Shown: positions 45,432 through 55,023 of the stretch, piece by piece
Numbering within the stretch: position 1 is the stretch's first letter
Layout: every line of letters starts with the position of its first letter
Notes under the pieces: model-generated
Told to the model about the DNA's origin: nothing
Database searches by the model: none
The model's input: the letters and a program-made list of their open reading frames with translations, nothing else
Made by a program: the position numbers and the translations under genes
Source: Sphingobium subterraneum
Lineage (GTDB): Bacteria > Pseudomonadota > Alphaproteobacteria > Sphingomonadales > Sphingomonadaceae
Length of the DNA stretch: 64,000 bases
Direction: 5' to 3'
Assembly (NCBI RefSeq): GCF_014199435.1
Contig: NZ_JACIJP010000002.1
Location: forward strand, 124,001-188,000

Positions 45432-45958
45432 GTCAACCAGTCTGGATATGTCGCATCACGATCAGACAAAATAGGATCTGATATAGGCCAGGCAATTCCG
45501 AACGCCGGGTCGTTCCAACGTACACCTGCGCTAAATCCAGTACGAAATGCCGGAGTAATTTGATATAGCACATCAGTATTGTCAACGAGCGTCTGGAAAC
45601 CATGCGCCAGACCAGGAGCGATATACAGGCCAATACTATTATCTGCGGCTAGGGTTTCCGCAATCCACTGCCCGTAAGTGGGGGATTCGGAGCGAATGTC
45701 AATGACTACATCCACCATTGCTCCGCGCACGCAACGCACGAACTTCGCTTCGGAATTCGGCGCTGCCTGATAATGCATCCCTCGTAAGGTGCCGGCCCGG
45801 ACATTACGCGAAAGACTCGATTGCTCGAACACTGCTGGCAACCCCTGTGCGGCAAATTCCGCTGCACAAAATGTACGAGCAAAAAATCCGCGTTCATCGA
45901 ATGCTGGAGACAATCCGACTCGCCAAACACCCTCAATTGACAAAGGCGTGAAAATCAT
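45428..45958 (-). CDS. dTDP-4-dehydrorhamnose 3,5-epimerase-like (RmlC family) cupin
   Basis: A 176-residue cupin epimerase. Family landmarks: DERGFFARTF, SRNVRAGTLRGMHYQ with the catalytic His, KFVRCVRGAMVDVVIDIR, and PGLAHGFQTL with VLYQITP, including the Tyr acid. It acts on a 4-keto-6-deoxy nucleotide sugar, here most likely a CDP-linked one because RfbF and RfbG are encoded next to it. It may epimerise at C3 and/or C5. It overlaps its neighbours by 4 nt on both sides. Confidence 0.9.
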   Translation of the reverse strand: MIFTPLSIEGVWRVGLSPAFDERGFFARTFCAAEFAAQGLPAVFEQSSLSRNVRAGTLRGMHYQAAPNSEAKFVRCVRGAMVDVVIDIRSESPTYGQWIAETLAADNSIGLYIAPGLAHGFQTLVDNTDVLYQITPAFRTGFSAGVRWNDPAFGIAWPISDPILSDRDATYPDWLT

Positions 45959-47193
45959 TGGAGAATTTTAACCGTTGGAATAGGCGTAACAAACGCACAT
46001 CCCCAATCGCGGACATGCGCCATCTGTTCCATAATTTCCTCACGCAGATTCCACGGCAGGATCAGGAGATAATCCGGTTTTTCACGGTCGATGCGGTCCG
46101 GCGTGTAAATAGGAATCCGCGTCCCGGGCAGAAATTTTCCGGCCTTGTGTGGACTCCGATCAACCGTGAAGGCAATAAGATCGCTCTTCACCCCACAATA
46201 ATTTAGCAATGTATTTCCCTTGGCTGGCGCGCCATAGCCAGCCACAGTTTTTCCTTTCCGCTTGGCTGCGACAAGAAACTCAAGCAGCGCAAGCTTAGTA
46301 TCAACTACCGCATCGGAAAACCTGCGATAGGTTTCCAGGTCGAGAAGGCCAGCGCCACGTTCCGCCTCAAGCATAGCTGCAACAGCGGGTGTGTCGGCTC
46401 GCACCATATCGTCCTGGTGGGCGATGTACACGCGCAACGAGCCGCCATGCGTCTGAAGCTCTTCTACATCGTAAACGCGCATTCCGTGCTCCGCGAACAT
46501 TCGACGCACGACAGTAAATGATAAATAGCTGAAATGTTCGTGGTAGATCGTATCGAACTGACGCTGTTCGATAAGGCGTAACAGGTGAGGAAATTCGATA
46601 TTTGCAACCCCGCCCTTCTTGAGCAGGATGGGGTAGCCAGAAATAAAGTCGTTAATATCGGGAACATGAGCTAAGACATTATTGGCAGCCATCACGTCGG
46701 CCTGGATGCCGCGATCTCGCAGTCGCTCTGCAGTTGCCCGACCGAAGAACGCGACTTCACTCTCGACACCGCGCTGCTCCCACGCGACTTGTGCGGTATT
46801 GGCTGTAGGCTCGATCCCCAATATTCGCACGCCAGATTGCTTGAAATATTGTAGTAGATAACCGTCGTTCGAGGCAATTTCGATAACGAGGCTTTCTTCG
46901 CTCAGCTTCTCGTCAACAATCATTTTGGCCGCATAACGCTCGGCATGGGCCAACCACGACTGAGAATAGGACGAGAAATAGGCGTACTCGTCCGAAAACA
47001 TATTTTCGGCTTTCTCAAAATCTATTAGCTGCACAAGCCAGCAACTGCCACAAACATAGGCATGTAGTGGATAAAATGGCTCCATCGCGGCAAAATGTTC
47101 TGGAGCAACATAATCATTAGAAATTGGAGACATACCGAGATCGGCGAATGACACTGTCAATGGCGCACTACAGAAGCGACAGATAAGATTCAT
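45955..47193 (-). CDS. SAM-dependent sugar C-methyltransferase (NovU/TylC3-type)
   Basis: A 412-residue enzyme that probably adds a methyl group to carbon 3 of a 4-keto-6-deoxy sugar nucleotide. An N-terminal zinc-finger-like part (CRFCSAP ... CGSC, about 5-55) is typical of deoxysugar C-methyltransferases. Then come the SAM domain (LVIEIASNDGYLLQYF, about 105-120) and a C-terminal domain with GYGAPAKGNTLLNYCG. The fold order (Methyltransf_13, _23, _14) fits EryBIII and TylC3 relatives. It lies between RfbG and the epimerase with 4-nt overlaps, so a branched CDP-deoxysugar is the likely product. Confidence 0.9.
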   Translation of the reverse strand: MNLICRFCSAPLTVSFADLGMSPISNDYVAPEHFAAMEPFYPLHAYVCGSCWLVQLIDFEKAENMFSDEYAYFSSYSQSWLAHAERYAAKMIVDEKLSEESLVIEIASNDGYLLQYFKQSGVRILGIEPTANTAQVAWEQRGVESEVAFFGRATAERLRDRGIQADVMAANNVLAHVPDINDFISGYPILLKKGGVANIEFPHLLRLIEQRQFDTIYHEHFSYLSFTVVRRMFAEHGMRVYDVEELQTHGGSLRVYIAHQDDMVRADTPAVAAMLEAERGAGLLDLETYRRFSDAVVDTKLALLEFLVAAKRKGKTVAGYGAPAKGNTLLNYCGVKSDLIAFTVDRSPHKAGKFLPGTRIPIYTPDRIDREKPDYLLILPWNLREEIMEQMAHVRDWGCAFVTPIPTVKILQ

Positions 47194-48281
47194 TTAGGAA
47201 CTCCGGGCAGGGCTTCAAATGCCCTGATCTGATTGATTGTGACAGAGAGCGCGGACTGTCCGGCGGCGACCGACTTATACCAGTTAACGGTCCAGGCAAG
47301 CCCGTCCGCTATCGCTAGCCGGGGTTGCCAGCCCAAGTGAAGGCGCGCTTTGCTAGCATCTACGCGTAGCAACATAGCCTCATGAGGCCGGGCGGTCTCG
47401 TCGCGAACCCATCCCGCGCCTTGGCCCCACGCTTCCCTCAAAGCCTCGACGATTCGCTCTACTGGCCAGGCATCGCTATCTGGCGGACCAAAATTCCATC
47501 CCTGCGCGGCTTCGGCACCGTGTTCAACCAACGCCTGAGCCAGCATCAGATATCCCGTAATCGGTTCCAGCACATGTTGCCACGGCCGGGTCGCTAGGGG
47601 ATTACGGATCCGCACGTCGGTCTGTTTACTGAAAGAGCGTATGCAATCAGGGACGAGTCTGTCGAGCGACCAATCGCCGCCTCCAATGACATTGCCTGCA
47701 CGTGCGGATGCTAAAGGCGCGCTATCGGGCTGGCTAAAAAAGGAACGACGATAACATGCAGTGACCAGTTCTGCGCATCCCTTGCTGGCGCTATATGGAT
47801 CGGAACCGCCCATTGGTTCCGTTTCACGATATGCCCAGATCTGCTCTGTATTTTCATAGCATTTGTCGCTGGTCACATTGACAATCGCTTGCAGGCCGGG
47901 ACTGCGTCGTGCTGCCTCTAATATATTGACCAGACCCATGACATTGGTTTCGAACGTCGTGACAGGATCCTCATAGGAGGGGTGAACAAGCGCCTGTGCA
48001 GCCATATGCAAAACCACCTCAGGACGGGCTTTGGCAAAAGCCGCATTCACTGCTTGGGCATCCCGAATGTCGGCAAAGCGGTATCGGTCACCAGGGCGCC
48101 CGATTGCGTCCCACAATGCCTCTCCATTGGAGGGAGCGACAGGCGCCAGAGCCAAACCATAAACTTCAGCACCAAGTAGTTCGAGCCAAGCAGCGGTCCA
48201 TGAGCCTTTGAAACCGGTATGCCCAGTCAAAAGGACACGTTTGCCCTGCCAGAACGAGGACGAAGGAAACGGGATCTGCAT
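47190..48281 (-). CDS. rfbG: CDP-glucose 4,6-dehydratase
   Basis: An extended SDR of 363 residues that converts CDP-glucose to CDP-4-keto-6-deoxyglucose. The NAD-binding loop TGHTGFKGSW is the RfbG hallmark. The active site has the Thr/Asp region (VTSDKCYENTE) and YSASKGCAELV (Y-x3-K). I chose the ATG at 48281 because it overlaps the RfbF stop (TGATG) and gives the usual MQIPF...FWQGKRVLLTGHTG start. A start 12 codons earlier is possible. The next enzyme in the 3,6-dideoxyhexose route, RfbH, is not encoded here. Confidence 0.93.
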   Translation of the reverse strand: MQIPFPSSSFWQGKRVLLTGHTGFKGSWTAAWLELLGAEVYGLALAPVAPSNGEALWDAIGRPGDRYRFADIRDAQAVNAAFAKARPEVVLHMAAQALVHPSYEDPVTTFETNVMGLVNILEAARRSPGLQAIVNVTSDKCYENTEQIWAYRETEPMGGSDPYSASKGCAELVTACYRRSFFSQPDSAPLASARAGNVIGGGDWSLDRLVPDCIRSFSKQTDVRIRNPLATRPWQHVLEPITGYLMLAQALVEHGAEAAQGWNFGPPDSDAWPVERIVEALREAWGQGAGWVRDETARPHEAMLLRVDASKARLHLGWQPRLAIADGLAWTVNWYKSVAAGQSALSVTINQIRAFEALPGVPK

Positions 48282-49048
48282 CACCACGTCTTCCATGGAG
48301 CATGGCCGCTCTGCCAAAGATCCTCAAGGTGATGCTTGTCGCGCAACGTATCCATTGGCTGCCAGAAACCCTCATGGTGATATGCCGACAACTGCCCGTC
48401 GCGCGCCAAACCTTCTAGCGGCGAGCGCTCCCAAGTCGTGAAATCGCCTTCAATCCGGTCGATGACCTTTGGCGAAAGCACAAAAAAGCCACCGTTAATC
48501 CAGCTGCCGTCACCCTGTGGCTTTTCAATAAAGCCGCGGACCTGACCATCGCTAATATCCAAAGCACCGAAGCGACCCGGAGGACGCACTGCCGTCACAG
48601 TGGCGTCACGACCACTAGCAGTATGGAAATCAATAAGTTTTTGGATGTCTACATCTGCTACGCCGTCGCCATACGTCATACAAAAGTCTTCATTGCCGAG
48701 ATGCTCCGCAACGCGCTTCAGCCTCCCGCCGGTCATCGTATCCGCGCCGGTATCGACCAGCGTTATACGCCATTTTTCTGCTCGCGAATGATGAATATCA
48801 ACACCATTCCGATCAAGGTCGATCGTTACATCCGCCATATGCAGAAAATAATTGGCAAAATATTCTTTTACAAAATAACCTTTATAGCCAAGACATATAA
48901 CGAAATCATTCAATCCGGCGGCAGAATAGATTTTCATAATATGCCAAAGCATCGGCAAGCCGCCAATCTCTACCATTGGCTTAGGTCTTAAAGAGGTTTC
49001 TTCCGATAGCCTAGTTCCCAGCCCGCCAGCCAACAAAACTACTTTCAT
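48281..49048 (-). CDS. rfbF: Glucose-1-phosphate cytidylyltransferase
   Basis: The first step of CDP-deoxysugar synthesis: glucose-1-phosphate + CTP to CDP-glucose + PPi. It has 255 residues. The nucleotidyltransferase signature [20 protein letters not shown] is intact at the N-terminus, and GDGVADVDI and NGGFFVL mark the metal and sugar sites. I chose the ATG at 49048; GAGGTGA precedes it by about 8 nt. It is the first gene of the CDP-sugar operon and follows a degraded IS481 element, which has probably separated it from the glycosyltransferase genes upstream. Confidence 0.95.
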   Translation of the reverse strand: MKVVLLAGGLGTRLSEETSLRPKPMVEIGGLPMLWHIMKIYSAAGLNDFVICLGYKGYFVKEYFANYFLHMADVTIDLDRNGVDIHHSRAEKWRITLVDTGADTMTGGRLKRVAEHLGNEDFCMTYGDGVADVDIQKLIDFHTASGRDATVTAVRPPGRFGALDISDGQVRGFIEKPQGDGSWINGGFFVLSPKVIDRIEGDFTTWERSPLEGLARDGQLSAYHHEGFWQPMDTLRDKHHLEDLWQSGHAPWKTW

Positions 49049-49213
49049 ACTCAAAATCACCTCAAACTCGATGCGCACGCAGTCGGCAACGGCGTGGAAC
49101 CCTATGCTTCTTTAAACGCAGCGACCCATGATGCAATTGCTTTTTAGCCTGCTCTAGGTGTTTGGCCCTAGGACGCGATGGTGTTAATTTTTCATCATTG
49201 CAGCACGGGACCT

Positions 49214-50085
49214 ATAGGACTGGTTTACTCGGCAGCACAAAAACACCCGCCATTTGAGAAGCGATACAGCAATCTCAAGCTTCGGTCGTGAGTCTTGCGA
49301 AGCAAAATGGAAACAACGAGAAGACTGCCCTGAAAAAGCGCAAGAAATAGTCGGTGGAAGACTTGCCGATGGGGCGGAAGGAGCGCCGCAGCACCGAGTT
49401 TTCGCCGATGGGTGCAGCCGTCATTATGGCACTATGCGTGCTGCCACGTCTTCCGCTGGACTGCGTCTGCAATGCCCGGAAGGACGTGATCTGGCAGTTG
49501 ACGCACTCGTGGCTGCACCGCTACCTACCACGGCGCAGTATCGATCGATTGCCAAAATCAGGTCGCAAGAAACCCAAAAAGTTTGAGGATTACGCAATCG
49601 GCTATTTCCAAATTGACATTGACGAACTGCCCTAAGACGGCGAGAAAGGCTTTTCGTCCGTCACAGTGGATCACACTTCGAAGGTAGTCTTCGTTCGCGT
49701 ATATCGCAAGGCGACAAGTTGGTCGTCTCCGCTTTCCTCAAAGCGCTGGACAAAACCGTGCCGTACAGGATCCGCACGGGCCTGACCGACGATGGGGTCC
49801 CATTCGTAGTTCGTTATCAGGAGATCTCGCAAACCTGGATCGGACGCATCTTCTGGCGCGCTTGCTAGAGAGCATCGCCTTACCAGGCCCTTTCATTCCT
49901 GGGCCGAGCCAAATGCATGGTGCGAACGATTAAGAACGACCGTCAAATCCTCTTGCCATGCTTCGATCCAGGAAGCACGGCAGCACGTCCGTGACTGCTG
50001 ATCGCCCACAACTTTGCCAAGCAACTCGAGACTTTGAAGCTCACGATACTATACAAAGCCATTGAGGACCTCTGGAATTCATAAC
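49214..50085 (+). pseudogene. IS481-family transposase remnant
   Basis: Readable pieces in several frames: GLLGSTKTPAI then a stop, SVVSLAKQNGNNEKTALKK then a stop, SVEDLPMGRKERRST, SWLHRYLPRRSIDRLPK, DYAIGYFQIDIDELP, TSKVVFVRVYRKATS, a frameshift to FLKALDKTVPYRIRTGLTDDG, then REHRLTRPFHSW and AHNFAKQLETLKL near the end. These follow the IS481 order of HTH, DDE core and C-terminal segment. At least two stops and one frameshift inactivate it. No terminal repeats identified. The flanks 49049-49213 and 50086-50167 hold nothing recognisable. Confidence 0.85.
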
Positions 50086-50167
50086 CAGATATCACTAGCG
50101 TCAAATCCAGCCCCCGTTTCTGAGAAAACACTTAAGAAAGGTTGGCAGCCATACAGCCCTTGGACCA

Positions 50168-53100
50168 TCAGAGATACCACGCATTTTCCTTTGCCGTAGC
50201 TGCTATATCAAGCCTTTTTGTCGAGTAACCCGGATGCGAGGCAGGATCATTGTCCAACCATCGGCCCCAGCGTGAAAGGAACAGCGCCACTTCTTCACCA
50301 AGCTGAGGGGTTGATCCGCGAGAAGCTTTCTCCGCATGAGTGAACTGCGCATCTGGATTATAGACAATCTTATAGCCCATGTTGCGAATACGCAAACATA
50401 GATCGACATCGTTGAATTCCAAGCTGAACCTTTCGTCAAAACCGTTTATCCGCTTCAGGATAGACAGCCGGGTCGCAAAGACAGCGCCGGTGACGACTGA
50501 CCATTCCCGTTGCGCAACGGCCCAGTCATTGTAGGTTTTCGCCTCATTCGGCCAGCCAAGCCAGGCATGGACGACCGTGCAAAATGCTGGAAACATGCCG
50601 ACATGCTGTATGCTGCCGTCTGCATAATGGAGGCGAGCACCGACGCCACCGACGCTTTCATCAACCGCAAAACTCAGAAGGGCCTCCAGCCAGTTAGGCG
50701 TCGTTGGCAAGGCGTCATCGTTAAGGAAAATGATATGCTCGTCACTCGCTTCGCGCCAAAGCCTGTTCATTTTGGCTGAGTAGTTAAACGGTTCATCAAG
50801 TGGACGTGGCGTTTCGATCCTCTTGAGCTTGAATGGCCATGGGTGTTTGGCCCAATCCGGCACTCCCATAATGTCATCGCCCACCATCACAGTAATGCGA
50901 TCCATTGGCCATGTCGCGCGCGCAATGTTCGTCAGCAGCGCCTCGATATAGGTTTCCGCCGATCTGGGCTGAAGCGTTCGCTGTGTGGGAATCACTATTG
51001 TGACGGTGGGATAACCTATGCTTGCGAATCTCCGTCGCTGTAGCAGTTGGCCGGGAACCCTTCCCTCAACCAGCGCAACATCAGCAAATCGCTTCTGAGA
51101 CAAGAGGGCGGCATGGCGAGACCAAAGGTCAGGAACCGGGCGCTCCCCCGAATAGCCAATTAATACGTCTGCAATCCGTGAAATCACACCCCCTGCATCA
51201 GCTACACGCAATATCAGATCATATAGCACCGCTGTGCCGCACGATCTATTTAGGCCTTCAAGATCAGTCAGCATCTTCCGACGAACCGCAACCGGGGCGC
51301 CTATATAGTCCTGTGCAACTAGCAGCGTGTAATTGAAGTCCGGCTTAAGGTTGAGCCGATTGAGCATGTCTCCGCCCGCTGCAACGTCGTCGGCATAAAA
51401 GAGCGAAACGTCAGGTCTGTTTGTGGATGAAATGAGGAGCGAATAGTGGGCATCGGGAGAAATAAAAGCATTTCGCGGTGCGAATAAGAGCCAATCGTCC
51501 GGACTGCCTTCTGGGATTGCGTGACCGTCCCAAGACAGATCATTTTCCAGCGGCACCGGCACAATGCCCTCAGACCTCGGAAAATCGCAAAATCTTTTAG
51601 CGGATGAAAAATCGGGATTGACTTGGGGCGGCGGCTGAACATGGGCTATTTTCCTCTGCCCCCGCGTTAGGCCCTTCGGGACCCTGGAGTCTTCAATTGC
51701 TGCAGAAATACTTGCCTTAATCGTATCAGTTACGGCATCGTAGGATAGTCTATTGGTAATTTGGGTCTTTGCCGCCTTGCCGATGGAATAATCGCCGGAC
51801 ACTAACGCGTCTGCTGCTTTTACAAGCGCAGCGGCAAAGGCACCCTCATCCACCTTCGCCCAGCTATGGCCAATAAGATAATCTCCATAATTCCGATCCA
51901 GTGTCCACGTTGCTGCGGGGATAGGATAACCACATTTTTCGTCAAGAAAATCCCGAGTTCCAGAATAATCGGTCGCAACAACCGGCTTGCCAGCAGCCAT
52001 AGCCTCAGCCACGGTCAGACCAAAGCCTTCGGAACAATGAGGCGATGCATAAATATCCGCTGCCGCCATCAAACTAATGATTTCGTCGGAATGGAATGAC
52101 CCGTCAAGGATATGGACAGCAGGCGTTGCATCCGCAAGCTCGGCCAATGCTACCCCCGTTTCTGGCCGATCGTGAAGGTGCTTTGTCTTAAGAACCAGCG
52201 CCCAACCTCGTTCTGCCAAACCTGACATCGCAAAGGCCCGTATTAGTCCATCGGGATTCTTGCGAACGAGATTGCTGGCGCCATCAAAAATATAGAGAAT
52301 TAGCCTCAGCTTCGGATCAATCCCGAACTGGTGCAATATGGCCTCCCGGTCTAAAATAGTTCTTGCGGGCACATGTACGGGATGCGGAACGACATCCACC
52401 GGCACGTTCATCTCGACGGAAAAGACACCTGCACAATAAGTGCTTGGCGCCCAAACCCTATCAACGGAGCGTAACTCTTGCTGCCAAGCTGGCGGCAACG
52501 TGTCCGTCTCCCAGACCCAATATCCGATCCGCTGCTTTGCAGAACGAATAATCGCGCGTTGTTCACTAGTTAGGAAGTTCCAGCAATCCGGATTTAGATG
52601 AACTATCGCAATATCGGGGCGGCCCCTGAAATCGATCGTTTCGACAGTGGGACATATCAGCCGATGAGTATGGAAAGGTTTGACAATAGGATAAGCATTT
52701 ATACGCGCATCGAGGCGGTGGAGCGCACTGAGTATCTCACGACTAGCCGCCCCAAGTCCGTTTTCATAGTTCCATGGGCCGAAAAACGCGATCCGAAGCG
52801 GATGATCCTCAGTTATAGCGTCAAATTGCCGGATGTTGACTAGAAGCTCCCAATTCGGTCCGGGTGGGGCGGAGGAAAGTTCGGCGGCTCGAAGCGCGGA
52901 ATGGACAAGCTCTACATCAAAACCAGCGTTCTTTAACACATGCGGCCATTGCTGCCTCACTTCTTTTAGGACCTCAGCCTGATCAGTGACTTTCTCAAAT
53001 TTATCACGCAACATCAGAAGCTTGACGAAGGGAAAACCTTGCTCGATCAGCTCTCGCCAACTGAAGAATGTGGGGTTTGCCGAATAAGACCCCGCATACA

Positions 53101-54079
53101 AGGCTTGCACAGTAAGGCCGGCGGCTTGCATTTTAGTCGCGAAAGGCACCTCGTAGGTTCGGATTACCTCATCTTTGTCATCTATCCTGCGAAGTTCGCG
53201 CACGAAATGCTGAAATGCCCAAGAACTCAACGCCTTTGGTCTAAGTCCCAAGAAATAACTTTGCACATGCCAGCCATATTCATGACTGGCGGTGAGGGCT
53301 ACAACGTCGGCGGTGCATTTTCGCACCCGAGTCATCATCGCCGCGAACAAATCGGTATCGACCGTGGGAACGACGCTGTCGTTCGTTATCACCAGCAAGC
53401 CTGCTCCAAAAAGCGCCGGAAAAATCTGCAAGGCATCTGTCCAAGCGCTAAAATCATATCCAGCATTATCACGTACTATGATGCCCGCAGCGACATTTAT
53501 CTCCTTTTCAAGGAGTTCAAGCGGTTGATCGACAATCGCGACAAGCAGAACTTGAAGGCCTGCATTGGAAAGTTGTTCGATATACGGCAGAACATGCGGT
53601 TTCAGCCGACCTGTCGGCGCATGAGCGACAAGAACCGCTGCATCATTACCTGGAGTAAAAGCCAGTTCCTTTACGATAACTTGACGCGGCTCTTCCAGCT
53701 GCCCCCAATCAAAAGAGCCCTCCCTTCTGCACTGACGCCCCTCTGCACGCCCGTGCAAAATATAGTGCAAGAGGGGATTAAGGCCGGATGCGCCAACATC
53801 GGGATAGGTTGTTAAATAAAATCGCGTATCAAAGTTTGGCCCCGGATCGCGGCCTTCCTTATATCCGTGATGCAAGTAGTGATAAGTTGCAGTTTGCCCC
53901 TCAGAGACAACATCGGGATAGGTTTTCTCGTACCATTCCGCGTTGAACAAGCCATCTTGACGATTGGCAGGCGTAGCAATTAAAGCACTCAGCCTCTCAA
54001 AATCACGCTTGCTCCTTCTCAGTCTGACTTTTTTTATAAGAGCAAGGTAGAAGCTTCTGACGTTCTTTTTTTTGTTCAT
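50168..54079 (-). CDS. Multidomain glycosyltransferase (WY-PDV repeats, RgpF-like, GT4, GT2)
   Basis: A 1303-residue protein. N-terminal basic stretch, then two WY-PDV repeats (about 43-120: FNAEWYEKTYPDV and FDTRFYLTTYPDVGASGLNP). Next come a rhamnan-synthesis RgpF-like domain (about 135-380: VLVAHAPTGRLKPHV, RDNAGYDFSAW, LLVITNDSV) and a GT4 domain (about 430-800: SPHCSEGFGLTVAEAMAAGKPVV). A degenerate GT2-like part (about 850-1040) and a GT2 domain (about 1055-1290: TIVIPTQ, FLNDDALP, GGVGARLHYADGSIQHVG, FDERFSLEFNDVDL) follow. It probably adds several sugars to the growing polysaccharide. It overlaps the upstream PhyH gene by 4 nt. Confidence 0.9.
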   Translation of the reverse strand: MNKKKNVRSFYLALIKKVRLRRSKRDFERLSALIATPANRQDGLFNAEWYEKTYPDVVSEGQTATYHYLHHGYKEGRDPGPNFDTRFYLTTYPDVGASGLNPLLHYILHGRAEGRQCRREGSFDWGQLEEPRQVIVKELAFTPGNDAAVLVAHAPTGRLKPHVLPYIEQLSNAGLQVLLVAIVDQPLELLEKEINVAAGIIVRDNAGYDFSAWTDALQIFPALFGAGLLVITNDSVVPTVDTDLFAAMMTRVRKCTADVVALTASHEYGWHVQSYFLGLRPKALSSWAFQHFVRELRRIDDKDEVIRTYEVPFATKMQAAGLTVQALYAGSYSANPTFFSWRELIEQGFPFVKLLMLRDKFEKVTDQAEVLKEVRQQWPHVLKNAGFDVELVHSALRAAELSSAPPGPNWELLVNIRQFDAITEDHPLRIAFFGPWNYENGLGAASREILSALHRLDARINAYPIVKPFHTHRLICPTVETIDFRGRPDIAIVHLNPDCWNFLTSEQRAIIRSAKQRIGYWVWETDTLPPAWQQELRSVDRVWAPSTYCAGVFSVEMNVPVDVVPHPVHVPARTILDREAILHQFGIDPKLRLILYIFDGASNLVRKNPDGLIRAFAMSGLAERGWALVLKTKHLHDRPETGVALAELADATPAVHILDGSFHSDEIISLMAAADIYASPHCSEGFGLTVAEAMAAGKPVVATDYSGTRDFLDEKCGYPIPAATWTLDRNYGDYLIGHSWAKVDEGAFAAALVKAADALVSGDYSIGKAAKTQITNRLSYDAVTDTIKASISAAIEDSRVPKGLTRGQRKIAHVQPPPQVNPDFSSAKRFCDFPRSEGIVPVPLENDLSWDGHAIPEGSPDDWLLFAPRNAFISPDAHYSLLISSTNRPDVSLFYADDVAAGGDMLNRLNLKPDFNYTLLVAQDYIGAPVAVRRKMLTDLEGLNRSCGTAVLYDLILRVADAGGVISRIADVLIGYSGERPVPDLWSRHAALLSQKRFADVALVEGRVPGQLLQRRRFASIGYPTVTIVIPTQRTLQPRSAETYIEALLTNIARATWPMDRITVMVGDDIMGVPDWAKHPWPFKLKRIETPRPLDEPFNYSAKMNRLWREASDEHIIFLNDDALPTTPNWLEALLSFAVDESVGGVGARLHYADGSIQHVGMFPAFCTVVHAWLGWPNEAKTYNDWAVAQREWSVVTGAVFATRLSILKRINGFDERFSLEFNDVDLCLRIRNMGYKIVYNPDAQFTHAEKASRGSTPQLGEEVALFLSRWGRWLDNDPASHPGYSTKRLDIAATAKENAWYL

Positions 54080-55023
54080 TTAATCAGATACTTTATTAAT
54101 TTAGAAAAACGCGAGGGCTGAATGGCTTGGGGTCGTGGCGTTTTCGGTACTATCTCTCCCCTATGGCGGCATGGTCGGCTCAATCCATCCTGGATTGCCA
54201 TCGGATTTCGCAAATGCAGTTCGCCTAATGCTTCGTCCGAAAATGCCGGCGTGTAGTAAATGCAATCATCAAAATAATAATGCGTCACCTGAGACCATCG
54301 GGTGAGGGTCAGATCGTTCTGGCGGCTGCCACCATGGAGAAGATTGGCGCACCAAATCAGCGCCTGCCCTTTGCGCGCAAGGAATGTCTCCGCTTGAGCA
54401 TCATATGCTTCGCATAGCGCTTTCCAAGCCGGGCCATAGGGGTCCTGTGCTGATGAGAGATCACTGCCATAGCCCCGACGACCCACAAGCGCGTTGGTCA
54501 TGATCGGCCAGCGATGTGAACCAGGATAATAGAACAGCGGACCAGCGTCAGCCCGAACATCTTCCAGCGCCACCCACACCCCACACATAAATCGCTCAGG
54601 CAGGCTGGAAAAATGCACGCAATCGGAATGCCCATCCTGCTGCGTGCCGACCGGAAAATTCAACGTTTGAAACGGAAACGCTGGGCGGCCATAAAATTTA
54701 CCGAGCAGATCAAGCATTGTTCGATTGGCAGCAACCGCACGCACATCTTCGTCGAACTGCCAAGCGTCCTGTATGCGTCGCTCGCCATTCGTTTTATCGC
54801 TCTGCGGGTCTTCGAAATTGATCCCGTATCGTGGGCTCAGATGCGTTTTTATGCGCTCAATCCGTGCATCCAGCTCTGCATCAGGAAAATCGATTACCGC
54901 ATAGCCTTTATCATGGAGGTTGTTGGCGACATGCTCCTCGTCTGCGGTCAGCCCCATCGCAGCTTTCAACTTAGGGAACAACGGGGACTCGATTAGCGGC
55001 AGACCGGGGAACGGATTATTCAC
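54076..55023 (-). CDS. Second phytanoyl-CoA dioxygenase (PhyH) family protein
   Basis: A 315-residue Fe(II)/2-oxoglutarate oxygenase-like protein. H and D of the facial triad appear in GHSDCVHF (about 131-133), and a distal His in LLHGGSRQNDLTLTRWS (about 228). FYYPGSHRWPIM mirrors the PGSHKWPFF segment of the other PhyH protein in this locus, although overall identity is limited. I chose GTG at 55023 because it overlaps the upstream stop by 4 nt (GTGA); a TTG two codons earlier is possible. Tight coupling to the glycosyltransferase genes points to a modification of the polysaccharide or a precursor. Confidence 0.82.
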   Translation of the reverse strand: MNNPFPGLPLIESPLFPKLKAAMGLTADEEHVANNLHDKGYAVIDFPDAELDARIERIKTHLSPRYGINFEDPQSDKTNGERRIQDAWQFDEDVRAVAANRTMLDLLGKFYGRPAFPFQTLNFPVGTQQDGHSDCVHFSSLPERFMCGVWVALEDVRADAGPLFYYPGSHRWPIMTNALVGRRGYGSDLSSAQDPYGPAWKALCEAYDAQAETFLARKGQALIWCANLLHGGSRQNDLTLTRWSQVTHYYFDDCIYYTPAFSDEALGELHLRNPMAIQDGLSRPCRHRGEIVPKTPRPQAIQPSRFSKLIKYLIK

